DNA of 64,000 bases from positions 1-64,000 of the forward strand of contig JADGEK010000011.1 in assembly GCA_016744395.1 (NCBI GenBank). The letters are read 5' to 3'. The first letter of the stretch is position 1, and the number at the start of each line of letters is the position of its first letter. Positions 41,730 through 51,490 of the stretch are shown piece by piece. This DNA is from Gammaproteobacteria bacterium (GTDB taxonomy: Bacteria > Pseudomonadota > Gammaproteobacteria > GRL18). The translations under genes and the position numbers were made by a program. Below the pieces are notes generated by a model that was not told the DNA's origin, searched no databases, and saw nothing but the letters and a program-made list of their open reading frames with translations.

Positions 41730-43694
41730 TTGACTGCCACATTAACAAGAATTAAAATGTTAATAAGCTTAAAAGCACTTCCAGCAAAGCTAAATGTCTT
41801 CACACTTTTTTTGTTACTCACATTAAATTCTATTTTATCTACTCCTCTTCATGCGACATCTGAAGTCTCTGTTGAAACAATAAGCAAAACCAGTAATACT
41901 CTTGCAGAGTCTCAATCAGCAAACCAAAAAAAACAACAATTTACCATTGGGATACTGAGTCAAACACCACGAAAGTCAACCAAAGGAACCCCTTGGCAAT
42001 TCAGTTTTGACCGCTTAAACAGCCATCCAAAATTTCAGTTCAAAGCTCTTTTTTTAAACTCTCAAGAATTAACAAAAGCTTTAATCAATGATAGGCTTGA
42101 TTTTGTGATTTGCGATGCTATCAACTATTTAAGACTAGAAAAAAAGTATGGTATTTTACGCCTATTGACTCGAGCGGAACAATACTCTGACCAGTTTGTC
42201 AGTTCAGAAGGTTTATCAGTTCATACCCTGAGCAATAACTCTAATATTACTCGACTGCAAGACCTAAAAGACAAGAGCATTGGTGTCATTGATGATCGTT
42301 CATCTATTTCATGGCTTTTTTTAGAAAAATTTTTATTCAATCACGGCTTAATTGCTGATACGAACATTACGATTACTGCTATTTCAGATATTAATCAATC
42401 AATACCCTTATTACAGTCAAATACTTTTGATGCCATTATTTCAAAATCAGGCTTGATTGATAAATATTTCCCTCAAGGAAAAATTGATAACTTGAGACTC
42501 ATCAATCCTCGCAGAGGTTGGCAAGCTCCTTTTTTACATAGCTCTGTATTGATTCCTGAATGGCCCCTGGCAAAAGCCTGGTATGTTGATAATCAAATAG
42601 CCAGCCAGGTTGTTTCACTTTTACTGAATCAACACAATAGTCGCTCAAACAATTCAAATGCCTATTTCTTACCTCAATATTATTGGGACATTGCCCTAAA
42701 TTATAACGCCTTAAACGAACTCTTTTTTTTCTCTGAAAATTATGACGATGAAGCAGATACCGAAGAAAGTACATTGTCGCAAAAAGTACAGTACTGGATA
42801 AGTTTTATTATTATCTGTTTTTTAGTACTTATCCTGATTTTATACCTACGCTCTTCCAGGGATCTGAATAATAAATTGACACTCTCCAAAGAATCATTAG
42901 AACAGGAAATCAAAGAACGCCAGCATGCCCAGGAGCAAGCCTTAACACATCAGGCTGAACTCGCCCACGTAGCAAGACTCAGCACCATGGGAGAAATGGC
43001 TTCTGGTCTGGCTCATGAATTAAATCAACCCCTCTCGGCAATACACACTTATGTTCAAGGCTGTATACGCCGTATAAATATGGGAAATACTGATCTTGAC
43101 GCAATTGTAGGTGCTTTAAAATTAACAGCCCAGCAGGCCGATCGAGCAGGCGGAATTATTCGTCGTTTACGCAGTTTTGTGCGTAAAGGTGAATCACATA
43201 AAACCTATAGTGAAATCAACCAAATAGTCAATGAAGTCACAGGCTTTCTTGAAACTCAACTGAAAAATAAACAAGTCAGTCTAAAATTTGATCTGGAAGA
43301 GGATTTACCCCCCGTGCTTGCTGATATTATTCAGATAGAACAAGTACTTATTAATTTGTTGAAAAATGGTATTGAGTCTATGTCTAATATTGAGAAACCC
43401 GTTATAATGGTTTCAACTAGACGATTAGATCCAAAACTGATTGAATTATGTGTTATTGACAGTGGTCACGGAATCAGTGAAGATAAGCTCAAACGAATTT
43501 TTAATCCCTTTTTTACAACCAAAACTAGCGGAATGGGCATGGGATTGTCTATCAGTAGCTCAATAATTGAAGCTCATGATGGCAAGTTATATGCTGAAAA
43601 TAATCCCGAACAGGGGGCAAGATTTTGTTTAACATTGCCGATTACAGAAGAACCTATTATAGAAGAACAAGCAGGAAAGGATAATAATGAGTAA
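41730..43694 (+). CDS. TtrS-like sensor histidine kinase with periplasmic PhnD-like sensor domain
   Basis: FTIGILSQTPRKSTKGTPW sensor; TMGEMASGLAHELNQPLSAIHTYVQGC; GMGMGLSISSSIIEAHDGKL. ORF-track start may be a non-ATG codon. Confidence 0.9.
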   Translation: MTATLTRIKMLISLKALPAKLNVFTLFLLLTLNSILSTPLHATSEVSVETISKTSNTLAESQSANQKKQQFTIGILSQTPRKSTKGTPWQFSFDRLNSHPKFQFKALFLNSQELTKALINDRLDFVICDAINYLRLEKKYGILRLLTRAEQYSDQFVSSEGLSVHTLSNNSNITRLQDLKDKSIGVIDDRSSISWLFLEKFLFNHGLIADTNITITAISDINQSIPLLQSNTFDAIISKSGLIDKYFPQGKIDNLRLINPRRGWQAPFLHSSVLIPEWPLAKAWYVDNQIASQVVSLLLNQHNSRSNNSNAYFLPQYYWDIALNYNALNELFFFSENYDDEADTEESTLSQKVQYWISFIIICFLVLILILYLRSSRDLNNKLTLSKESLEQEIKERQHAQEQALTHQAELAHVARLSTMGEMASGLAHELNQPLSAIHTYVQGCIRRINMGNTDLDAIVGALKLTAQQADRAGGIIRRLRSFVRKGESHKTYSEINQIVNEVTGFLETQLKNKQVSLKFDLEEDLPPVLADIIQIEQVLINLLKNGIESMSNIEKPVIMVSTRRLDPKLIELCVIDSGHGISEDKLKRIFNPFFTTKTSGMGMGLSISSSIIEAHDGKLYAENNPEQGARFCLTLPITEEPIIEEQAGKDNNE

Positions 43695-44307
43695 TGATGC
43701 CATAGTTTTTATTGTGGACGATGATGAAGCAGTCAGACAATCAACAGCCTGGCTAATTGAATCAATTGGTTTAAAGGTAACCACATTTACTTGTGCTGAC
43801 GAGTTTCTAGAAAACTACAATAATGAGCCTGGCTGTATTGTCATGGATGTCAGAATGCCGGGTATGAGCGGACTGGAAGCACAGGAAGAAATGAAGAATC
43901 GAGGTATGACATTACCTCTCATCTTTATTACAGGTCATGGCGATGTTCCTATGGCTGTACGTGCTCTCAAACGGGGTGCATTTGATTTTATTGAAAAGCC
44001 ATTTAATGATCAGTTACTTCTTGATGCCGTGCAAAGAGGCCTTAAAAATAACAGTGAAGCAATGGAGTCTCTGATTCAAAATGAATCCATTGATAAGCGA
44101 ATCACTTCGCTGACACCAAGAGAGCACGAAGTCATGATGAGAGTCACTGAGGGTAAACCAAACAAAGTCATTGCCCATGAACTCAATGTCAGTATTAAAA
44201 CCGTTGAGGTTCATCGTGCTCGAATGATGGAAAAAATGGAAGCCACTTCTGTTGCTCAGCTTGTTAAAACCACTATTCAGGCACGACAAAATAATATTTT
44301 AGATTAA
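43687..44307 (+). CDS. FixJ/TtrR-like response regulator (REC-LuxR HTH)
   Basis: VFIVDDDEAVRQSTAWLIES, VMDVRMPGMSGLEAQ, LTPREHEVMMRVTEGKPNKVIAHELNVSIKTVEVHRARMM. Confidence 0.95.
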   Translation: MSNDAIVFIVDDDEAVRQSTAWLIESIGLKVTTFTCADEFLENYNNEPGCIVMDVRMPGMSGLEAQEEMKNRGMTLPLIFITGHGDVPMAVRALKRGAFDFIEKPFNDQLLLDAVQRGLKNNSEAMESLIQNESIDKRITSLTPREHEVMMRVTEGKPNKVIAHELNVSIKTVEVHRARMMEKMEATSVAQLVKTTIQARQNNILD

Positions 44308-44336
44308 TGCCTGGAAATAATAAATGCGATACAGCT

Positions 44337-44368
44337 TGTTTGACAATGGTTTGTAGCATTGTCAAACA
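44337..44368 (+). terminator. Hairpin downstream of response regulator
   Basis: tgtttgacaatg-gtttgtag-cattgtcaaaca, 12-bp perfect stem, weak T tract. Confidence 0.45.
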
Positions 44369-44473
44369 TAACCTTACTCAATTACCTTCATTCATTAACC
44401 CACCAATAACGTGGACGAGTTCACATAAACTCAAACAGACACCGTTACCACCCCTTTCTAATAAGTCTAAGTT

Positions 44474-44500
44474 ATTGTATTAATAGTATATTAATACAAT
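44474..44500. repeat. AT-rich perfect palindrome (operator-like)
   Basis: attgtattaata-gta-tattaatacaat. Confidence 0.8.
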
Positions 44501-44559
44501 TCAGGGTTTACCCCCAAATTTTTTACAACAGTCCCAATTATCTCCAGGTATATAATTCG

Positions 44560-44886
44560 GTAAAGTAACCATATTGAAGCAAAAGAATTGCATCAATAAT
44601 AACTATTTAAAAAAATAGAAAAACAGTGATGGAACACCCCTTTAGCCACTAAAAGACGCCATTAATCTATAGACGACAAAAATATAGATTACTAAGGTAA
44701 GGCAGCAGGGAAAGTAATAGCGATGCTATTGCAATAAAGGGATATCAATAAAAAAGACGAGGGATATACTTTTCTAAGGATGGAAACGAGTGATGGGGGA
44801 GGATGCTGTTTTTGTAAATAAAGCAGTTTCCAAGGCAATAGAGCGGACACAAAAATACATGTCAACTCTATTGCCTTTATTTTTTG
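44560..44886 (+). ncRNA. Candidate CsrB/RsmZ-type CsrA-sequestering sRNA (speculative)
   Basis: No ORF; nine GGA motifs on + strand (44631-44847); hairpin tttct-aaggat-ggaaa exposing AGGA; ends at a strong Rho-independent terminator. 5' end not defined. Confidence 0.4.
44832..44886 (+). terminator. Rho-independent terminator
   Basis: aaggcaatagag ... ctctattgcctt followed by tatttttt. Confidence 0.88.
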
Positions 44887-45079
44887 TTTATTTGGTCCAA
44901 CTTTAAGTTCACCTTTAAGTGTAACAATGCAGTTTAAAGGTACTCAATTTTGGGAGACAGTCTGTCGGTTAAAGTATCAACGTTCTAAAAAACACTGACA
45001 ACAAAATACCCTTTTCTTATTTCAATTTTTTTCTTATAAACTAGAAAAATACTCCATACGGAGATAGAGGGGAACATCA

Positions 45080-45409
45080 ATGAATAAGCGCTGGAATAAT
45101 AGAAAGCCTTCTTCAGTCAATCTGGTTATTAGCTATCCTGCTTTTGGCTTACTACGAGGAAAAGCGGTTAATATCAGTCATAATGGTATGTTTATCGAAA
45201 CTGCAGCAATATCACTATGTAATTATTCCGAAATAGAACTGACACTCATTTTGCCCGAATTGTCTGATTCACCTATCAATATTCAAGCAACCATTATTCA
45301 CAATACAGATAATGGTATTGGGGTTATGTTTCGAAATGAAGAAGATAATACGCTTGTAAATACTCTTCACCAATACGCCACAACCCCAGTTCACCAACAA
45401 GCAGTATGA
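45080..45409 (+). CDS. PilZ domain protein
   Basis: NRKPSSVNLVISY...GKAVNISHNGMFIET...IQATIIHNTDNGIGVMFRN. Confidence 0.85.
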   Translation: MNKRWNNRKPSSVNLVISYPAFGLLRGKAVNISHNGMFIETAAISLCNYSEIELTLILPELSDSPINIQATIIHNTDNGIGVMFRNEEDNTLVNTLHQYATTPVHQQAV

Positions 45410-45413
45410 ATGA

Positions 45414-45773
45414 TTAAGATTTATTCTTCTTTCTTTTTACTCGTAAACGCGTACCATGTTCAAGAGAAAGGAGCAGTTCTGAAGCTGAAATTTCAACAGG
45501 AAAATAGGTGCCTGAAATTTTAGCACCATTGATACTGGCACCATCTAATAATGAGCCTCTAAAATCAATTCCCCTTAGGTCTGACATTCTAAAATAAGCA
45601 CTTCTAAAATCCAGTCCAACTGCATCAATCCCTTTTAAATCCAGAGACCTAAAATCACATGACTTTAAATTACAATATTCACCCGCCTGTTTCTTAGCAT
45701 TAAATTCATCAATTTTTCCTTCTCGGATAAGTTGATACATGGGATCAGTTGAAATTTCTGGTGAATTGTTCAT
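45414..45773 (-). CDS. Pentapeptide repeat protein
   Basis: CDFRSLDLKGIDAVGLDFRSAYFRMSDLRGIDFRGSLLDGASINGAKI. Confidence 0.88.
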   Translation of the reverse strand: MNNSPEISTDPMYQLIREGKIDEFNAKKQAGEYCNLKSCDFRSLDLKGIDAVGLDFRSAYFRMSDLRGIDFRGSLLDGASINGAKISGTYFPVEISASELLLSLEHGTRLRVKRKKNKS

Positions 45774-45853
45774 TTTTCATACCTAATTGAATCGTATACT
45801 GGGAAACGGTTAATCAAACTTATCTACACTTTTATCTACACTTATAGTGTAGA

Positions 45854-46336
45854 CTATTTACCATTTATTTTCCTTGTCCTGGGCACATAACCCTCTGACC
45901 TAATAGCCACTCGGCAGGTGATTTGTGTACATAATTGTTCATCCTGATCATAAAAGGCATATTCAAAAACAGGGTTTGCTCGGCCTCTTTGCTGCATGTC
46001 TTGTTGAATTTTAAGTAATTGTTCATCCGAAAATTCAAATCGTAACTCCAAATCAGTACGCCCTTCACGGATGAAGTTTAATTGTAAGTTTCGAGTCCAG
46101 ACTTCACAGCCAGGAAAAGATTTCAAACAAGCCAGTGCCGCAATAGGATCAGCCAAAGAAGCCTGAAAACCACCAAACATCCCTCCTCCAGGATTTTTAG
46201 AAATTCTCGTCAGGGGCAACTTAATGCGAATATTTCGCCATAAGCGATCCATTTTTATTACTTTAATCCTCATTAACCAAAATGGTGGATACCAACTGAG
46301 ACGAGTTGCTGGTGAAAAAAATGAAATGAAAGACAT
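45854..46336 (-). CDS. DUF4442/PaaI-like hotdog thioesterase family protein
   Basis: NPGGGMFGGFQASLADPIAALACLKSFPGCEVWTRNLQLNFIREGRTDLELRF. Confidence 0.8.
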   Translation of the reverse strand: MSFISFFSPATRLSWYPPFWLMRIKVIKMDRLWRNIRIKLPLTRISKNPGGGMFGGFQASLADPIAALACLKSFPGCEVWTRNLQLNFIREGRTDLELRFEFSDEQLLKIQQDMQQRGRANPVFEYAFYDQDEQLCTQITCRVAIRSEGYVPRTRKINGK

Positions 46337-46560
46337 TAATTTGATATCCTCTCCATACTGACCATTTTATTATTATTATCAAAAATAATTCTAAAGCTGC
46401 CATTGACTCCTGACTGATCAACATGTTTTTGTAGAGCACTTGCTGGAAACTGAATGGTCTTTCCTCCAATGATGGTTACTAGTACAGAGTCTACTTCACC
46501 CTGATAATAACGCAGGTATTCCTGAGCACTAATTTCAAGTCGAAAACGAATTTCATTCAT
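46336..46560 (-). CDS. DUF2835-like small protein
   Basis: EYLRYYQGEVDSVLVTIIGGKTIQFPASALQKHVDQSGVNGSFRIIFD. Confidence 0.8.
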   Translation of the reverse strand: MNEIRFRLEISAQEYLRYYQGEVDSVLVTIIGGKTIQFPASALQKHVDQSGVNGSFRIIFDNNNKMVSMERISN

Positions 46561-46737
46561 CTAATACACACCATAGGAATACTATTGAGTTTTATCCATT
46601 GCATTATTTTAAAATATTTATCATTTTGTATTGTAATTTAGTTATTTTAGACTAGAATTCCATTATAAAAAATATGTCTATAAAAAAATAAATATTGTTC
46701 ATCATCCACTCAATTTACTCTGAAAGGAATACCGTAA

Positions 46738-46947
46738 ATGAAAATGCAAGACATCAGAAAAATCGCTAAAGACAATGGTTTAAAGACTGGGAAACTGAAT
46801 AAAACTCGATTAGTTAAAAAAATCCAAATTACAGAAGGTAATTTTGACTGTTTCGCTACCGCTTCAAACGATTATTGTGATCAGTCCGCCTGTATTTGGC
46901 AAGTTGACTGCATGACTTTGTCTAAGAAAGCCGTTTCTGTATCATAG
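46738..46947 (+). CDS. SAP/Rho-N-like small protein
   Basis: MKMQDIRKIAKDNGLKTGKLNKTRLVKKIQITEGNFDCFATA. Confidence 0.7.
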   Translation: MKMQDIRKIAKDNGLKTGKLNKTRLVKKIQITEGNFDCFATASNDYCDQSACIWQVDCMTLSKKAVSVS

Positions 46948-47095
46948 TTTTTTGTATCATAGCGCTCTGTTCTTTATAATAAGAACAATTATAAGTCTGT
47001 AAACCATAATTTCCTAACTTGATATAACCTTGGCTAAGTAATGGTTCACAGGCTGGTATATCGCTCTTAAATGCCAAACAAACATTGCTTACATT

Positions 47096-50000
47096 TTAAG
47101 TTTCAATGCATTCCTGCCACTTTTTTTCCAGGCGTTTCACTGAGATGGGCTGAGCAGTTTTCAATTCTTGAGCAAACAATGAAATTCTAAGCTCCTCTAT
47201 TAACCAACGATACTCTTCTAATTGTGCTTCTGCAAAAAATAAGATTTCAGGCGTATTTTTTTCTTCTTTTAAACGTTTGTATTGCGTATTATATTGCTCC
47301 CAAAGAGGCGTAATTTGTACTTGATTAAGGCCATCTCTTCTGTGGTCACTTCTTGCTTTTTCAAGACGAGCCATCATGCCTTTAAAATATCGAGGCATAC
47401 GTTTCAACCAAATCAGGGGCGTTTGTTCAATAAATTGTTTATAAATCAATGAACTTTGCTGGCTTTTAATGTCAGCCAGAGTGGTCACCAGATTAAATGG
47501 AATATTTCCCTTAAGCTGTTTAGACAAAGTTTGATTCGCCTGTAATGCATTTAAAACAGCCTGACTGACATCCACTCGACTTTGATCTAATGAATTTTTA
47601 ATCGATACAACTAAGCTTTCAAAGGCCTCCTGATTTCTAATCGCATTTATCCTGAGCAAGCCATGAATGTCTTTAGCAATAGCTTCACGAACACTATTAA
47701 GCAAAATGCCATTCACCATATCCTGCTTCAAATCAGAGCACGAACCATAAGGAGTAAACAATAGGCAAATTTTATCAATGTCAGGCAGTTGTTTTTGTAT
47801 CTTTTTTAGTTCCTTGCTCAATCTTAATTTAATGAGTCGATAGACTCCCTGACCGTGATTATCATCGGCAGTTTTCTTCTGATCATAGAGTTTTATAGCA
47901 ACACTATTAGCATCATCCCGCAATGCTGGATAGAGTGTCATCGTCATACCATGGCGTTCAAATGTTACTTCTTCTACCAAAGGCTCAAAATCCCAGTTTA
48001 AAATATCCTGATGCTCAATGGTATTGTCAATACCACCCAAGCCATCGGTTGTTTTTTCTAATTGCTCAAGTGCCTGGTCGCCCCAATGTTGTTTTAGAGT
48101 TGTTAAATTTCGACTGCTATCCAACTCATGCCCATCTTTATCAATGATTTTAAAATTCATTTTTAGATGTTCAGGAATTTTTTTCTCAAAATCAGCATGA
48201 ACATCCTTCCCCATTTCATGCTCAAGTTGGTTGGATAAAGTGTAAGAAAGTCTGGATTTTAAAAAGTCTAATAATTGTCCAACTAACTGACCTTGACGAT
48301 ATTGCTTTTGTTCCAAAAAAGACGTCACAGTATCAGGGACAGGGACAAACTGTTTACGAATCACTTTAGGCAATGCTCGTAACAATAAGGTTATTTTTTC
48401 TCTGATTAAACCTGGCACTAACCAATCAAAAAGTTCTTCATCCAGTTGATTAATAATCGTTAATGGGAAAGCAACGGTAACACCATCTAACTCATGTCCA
48501 GGCAAGAAATGATATTCAAGAGGCAGTTGTAAATCTCGATTTATAATTGTTGGCGGATAAAGATCGTCAGAAATATGGGCTGCATCTTTTTTGAGCAAGT
48601 CAGATTGTTCTAAATGCAGGTAATCAGCTTCATTTTTTTCTATTTTCTTTCGCCATTGTTCAAAAGCAGCTCGAGTATAAATAAAACTGCTTTGATCATG
48701 TTGTATGCGTTGTTGGTAAAATTCAAAAATAGCCAGGTCATCAACCAGCAAATCTTTACGCCGAGATTTATGCTCCAGATGTTCCAGCTCATTAATCAAA
48801 GCAAGGTTGAATTTTATAAAATGAGGTGTTTTTCGGTTTTGATCTTTGTATTCTCCTGTTACCAATGCATCTCTGATAAAAATTTCCTGAGAAATCTCAG
48901 GATCAATAGGGCCATAATTGACTTTCTTTCTGGCATTAATGACTAGACCATAAAGACTGACTTTACTCCAGGCAGAAACCTGACCAGTTTTCTCTTCCCA
49001 AAAGGGTTCATAGTAATGATGCTTTAACAGATGTTGTGCTTGTTGTTCTAACCATAGCGGTTCAATTCCAGCCACATTTCGGGCATAAACAGCCGAAGTA
49101 TCAACAATTTCAGCCGCCATTAGCCATTTAGGCTTACGTTTATAAAGACGAGAACCAGGAAAAATGCCAAAACGCATGTTTCGTGCCCCCAGATACACAT
49201 TTTTATCTTCTTTAGAGCCAATATTGCCAAGAAACCCTGTCAGAAGCGCTTGATGAATGGACACATAATCCAATTTATCTTCATCATCACTGATTTTTTC
49301 AGTATTTAGTGAGGGCAATTCATTCAAATGAAATCCCAAGTCTTTAGCCTGAGTCAATAATTGCTGATAAAGCTCTCGCCATTCACGCATGCGCATAAAT
49401 GAAAGAAAATGTGCTTTACAGTATTTTCGAAGTTTATTTTGCGTCAAATGCTTACGTTGTTTTTCATAAGTCACCCATAAATTCAAAAATGTAAAAAAGT
49501 CAGAGCGTTTACTGGCATATTGGGCATGCTTCTCATCGGCAGCCTGTTGTTTATCAGAGGGTCTTTCTCTTGGATCCTGACAACTCAATGCTGCAGCAAT
49601 AATCAAAACTTCTGATAAAACACCTTGTTGCTGACCTGCAATAATAATTCGACCAATTTTAGGATCGACTGAAAATTTTGCTAAAGAACGACCAATACCC
49701 GTTAATTGCCGAGATGAATTAATCGCCCCCAACTGTTCTAATAAAAGATAGCCGTCATTGATCTGTTTTGCCGACGGCTTTTCAAGAAAAGGAAATGCTT
49801 TTATGTCTCCAAGTTTCAGAGACAACATCAGTAAGATGACTTGGGCCAGATTGGTTCTGAGCAACTCTGGCTCAGTAAAAGAAGGACGTTGATCATGGTC
49901 TTGCAGACTATAAAGACGTATGGCAATACCATCACTGACACGTCCACAGCGACCACTGCGCTGACGTGCAGATGCTTGAGACACTTTTTCAATGGGTAAA

Positions 50001-51241
50001 CGTTGAATTTTATGACGCACACTGTAACGGCTAATACGGGCAAACCCCGTATCAATAACATAACGAATGCCTGGCACTGTCAGTGATGTTTCTGCCACAT
50101 TTGTGGCCAATACAATCCGTCGGCCACTATGGCCTGAAAATATCCGACTTTGCTCTCCAGGAGATAAGCGTGCATAGAGAGGTAGTATCTCAGTAGGAGC
50201 CTTTAGCTTTGTAGAAAGTGGGTGGTGTTTGCGTAATGCTTCTGCAGATTCCCGAATTTCTCTTTCACCCGATAAAAAAACCAAAATATCACCCTCAGTT
50301 TCTAAAGCCAGTTCGTCCACAGCTGAGACAATGCCTTCCACCATATCACCGTCTTCTTCCAATGCATTGTAACGAACTTCAACGGGATAAGTTCTTCCTG
50401 ACACTTCAATGACTGGGGCATTATTAAAAAACTGAGAAAAACGATCCGTATCAATTGTTGCAGAAGTAATAATCACTTTGAGATCAGGGCGTCGAGGTAA
50501 TAACTGCTTAATATAACCCAGTAAAAAATCAATATTTAAGCTGCGTTCATGTGCTTCATCAATGATGATGGTATCATAGCGATTCAGAAAACGATCAGTC
50601 TGAGTTTCAGCCAGCAAAATACCATCCGTCATCAGTTTGATGCTGGTTTCTTCACTGGAATTATCACTAAAACGTACTTTAAAACCCACCTTATCACCCA
50701 GAGGGGTGTTTAATTCCTGAGCAATACGACTGGCCACACTCCTTGCGGCAAGACGACGCGGTTGAGTATGCGCAATTTGTCCCATAACACCTCGACCAAC
50801 GGTTAAAGCAATTTTGGGTAATTGAGTCGTTTTTCCTGAGCCCGTCTCACCAGCCACAACAATAACCTGATGTTTTGCTATTAACGTTTGAATTTCTTTT
50901 AATTTTCTTGAAACAGGCAGCTCATTTGGGAACTTTGGATTGGGCAGTGCTTGTTTGCGGTGCGCCACTTTATCAATGGATTTTTTAATTCTTTTCTCAC
51001 AAGCATTCAACAGTTCATTCAGTTGCCCAGACACCTTATCATTCGTATGACCATGGCGATCATCTGCGGGTTTTATCAGTGCCTCATTTTGAGGTGTCCG
51101 GGGTAATTTTTTTAATAGTCGAAAGGCCTTATCCAGTTGTTTTTTAAGAGGGTAACGCTCAAACAAATAACATTGTTTCATTTGGCCAAGCAAATACGAG
51201 TGGCGCTGCTTAAAGTGACTGTAGGATGTGTTCTGGTTCAT
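47096..51241 (-). CDS. hrpA: ATP-dependent RNA helicase HrpA
   Basis: GETGSGKTTQLPK, DEAH box IIIDEAHERSLNIDFLLGYIKQLLPRRPDLK, 1381 aa. Confidence 0.97.
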   Translation of the reverse strand: MNQNTSYSHFKQRHSYLLGQMKQCYLFERYPLKKQLDKAFRLLKKLPRTPQNEALIKPADDRHGHTNDKVSGQLNELLNACEKRIKKSIDKVAHRKQALPNPKFPNELPVSRKLKEIQTLIAKHQVIVVAGETGSGKTTQLPKIALTVGRGVMGQIAHTQPRRLAARSVASRIAQELNTPLGDKVGFKVRFSDNSSEETSIKLMTDGILLAETQTDRFLNRYDTIIIDEAHERSLNIDFLLGYIKQLLPRRPDLKVIITSATIDTDRFSQFFNNAPVIEVSGRTYPVEVRYNALEEDGDMVEGIVSAVDELALETEGDILVFLSGEREIRESAEALRKHHPLSTKLKAPTEILPLYARLSPGEQSRIFSGHSGRRIVLATNVAETSLTVPGIRYVIDTGFARISRYSVRHKIQRLPIEKVSQASARQRSGRCGRVSDGIAIRLYSLQDHDQRPSFTEPELLRTNLAQVILLMLSLKLGDIKAFPFLEKPSAKQINDGYLLLEQLGAINSSRQLTGIGRSLAKFSVDPKIGRIIIAGQQQGVLSEVLIIAAALSCQDPRERPSDKQQAADEKHAQYASKRSDFFTFLNLWVTYEKQRKHLTQNKLRKYCKAHFLSFMRMREWRELYQQLLTQAKDLGFHLNELPSLNTEKISDDEDKLDYVSIHQALLTGFLGNIGSKEDKNVYLGARNMRFGIFPGSRLYKRKPKWLMAAEIVDTSAVYARNVAGIEPLWLEQQAQHLLKHHYYEPFWEEKTGQVSAWSKVSLYGLVINARKKVNYGPIDPEISQEIFIRDALVTGEYKDQNRKTPHFIKFNLALINELEHLEHKSRRKDLLVDDLAIFEFYQQRIQHDQSSFIYTRAAFEQWRKKIEKNEADYLHLEQSDLLKKDAAHISDDLYPPTIINRDLQLPLEYHFLPGHELDGVTVAFPLTIINQLDEELFDWLVPGLIREKITLLLRALPKVIRKQFVPVPDTVTSFLEQKQYRQGQLVGQLLDFLKSRLSYTLSNQLEHEMGKDVHADFEKKIPEHLKMNFKIIDKDGHELDSSRNLTTLKQHWGDQALEQLEKTTDGLGGIDNTIEHQDILNWDFEPLVEEVTFERHGMTMTLYPALRDDANSVAIKLYDQKKTADDNHGQGVYRLIKLRLSKELKKIQKQLPDIDKICLLFTPYGSCSDLKQDMVNGILLNSVREAIAKDIHGLLRINAIRNQEAFESLVVSIKNSLDQSRVDVSQAVLNALQANQTLSKQLKGNIPFNLVTTLADIKSQQSSLIYKQFIEQTPLIWLKRMPRYFKGMMARLEKARSDHRRDGLNQVQITPLWEQYNTQYKRLKEEKNTPEILFFAEAQLEEYRWLIEELRISLFAQELKTAQPISVKRLEKKWQECIET

Positions 51242-51490
51242 GTTTATTGAATGTTTTAATCATAAATGAGTCTAAAAGATAATTATAACCGAACTGGTTC
51301 AAAATTTTTTGACTTCAGTGTTTGCTTTTGAATTGTTTCTGCTAGAATTAATAGATAGATCCCTAACAAAATAAATTCTGTATGCTATCAATCAGCGATA
51401 ACTGAAACAACAGTTAATCAGCATTCAGGAGCAATCAAGGATTGTAAAAAAACCTCATTCCTTGGCTCGACTGGTAATCGGAGTAGTTAA

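Noticed and set aside
44690-44820. c-di-GMP-I (GEMM) riboswitch upstream of the PilZ gene
   Set aside because: Expected conserved blocks are not seen, and a strong terminator separates the region from the PilZ ORF by about 190 bp.
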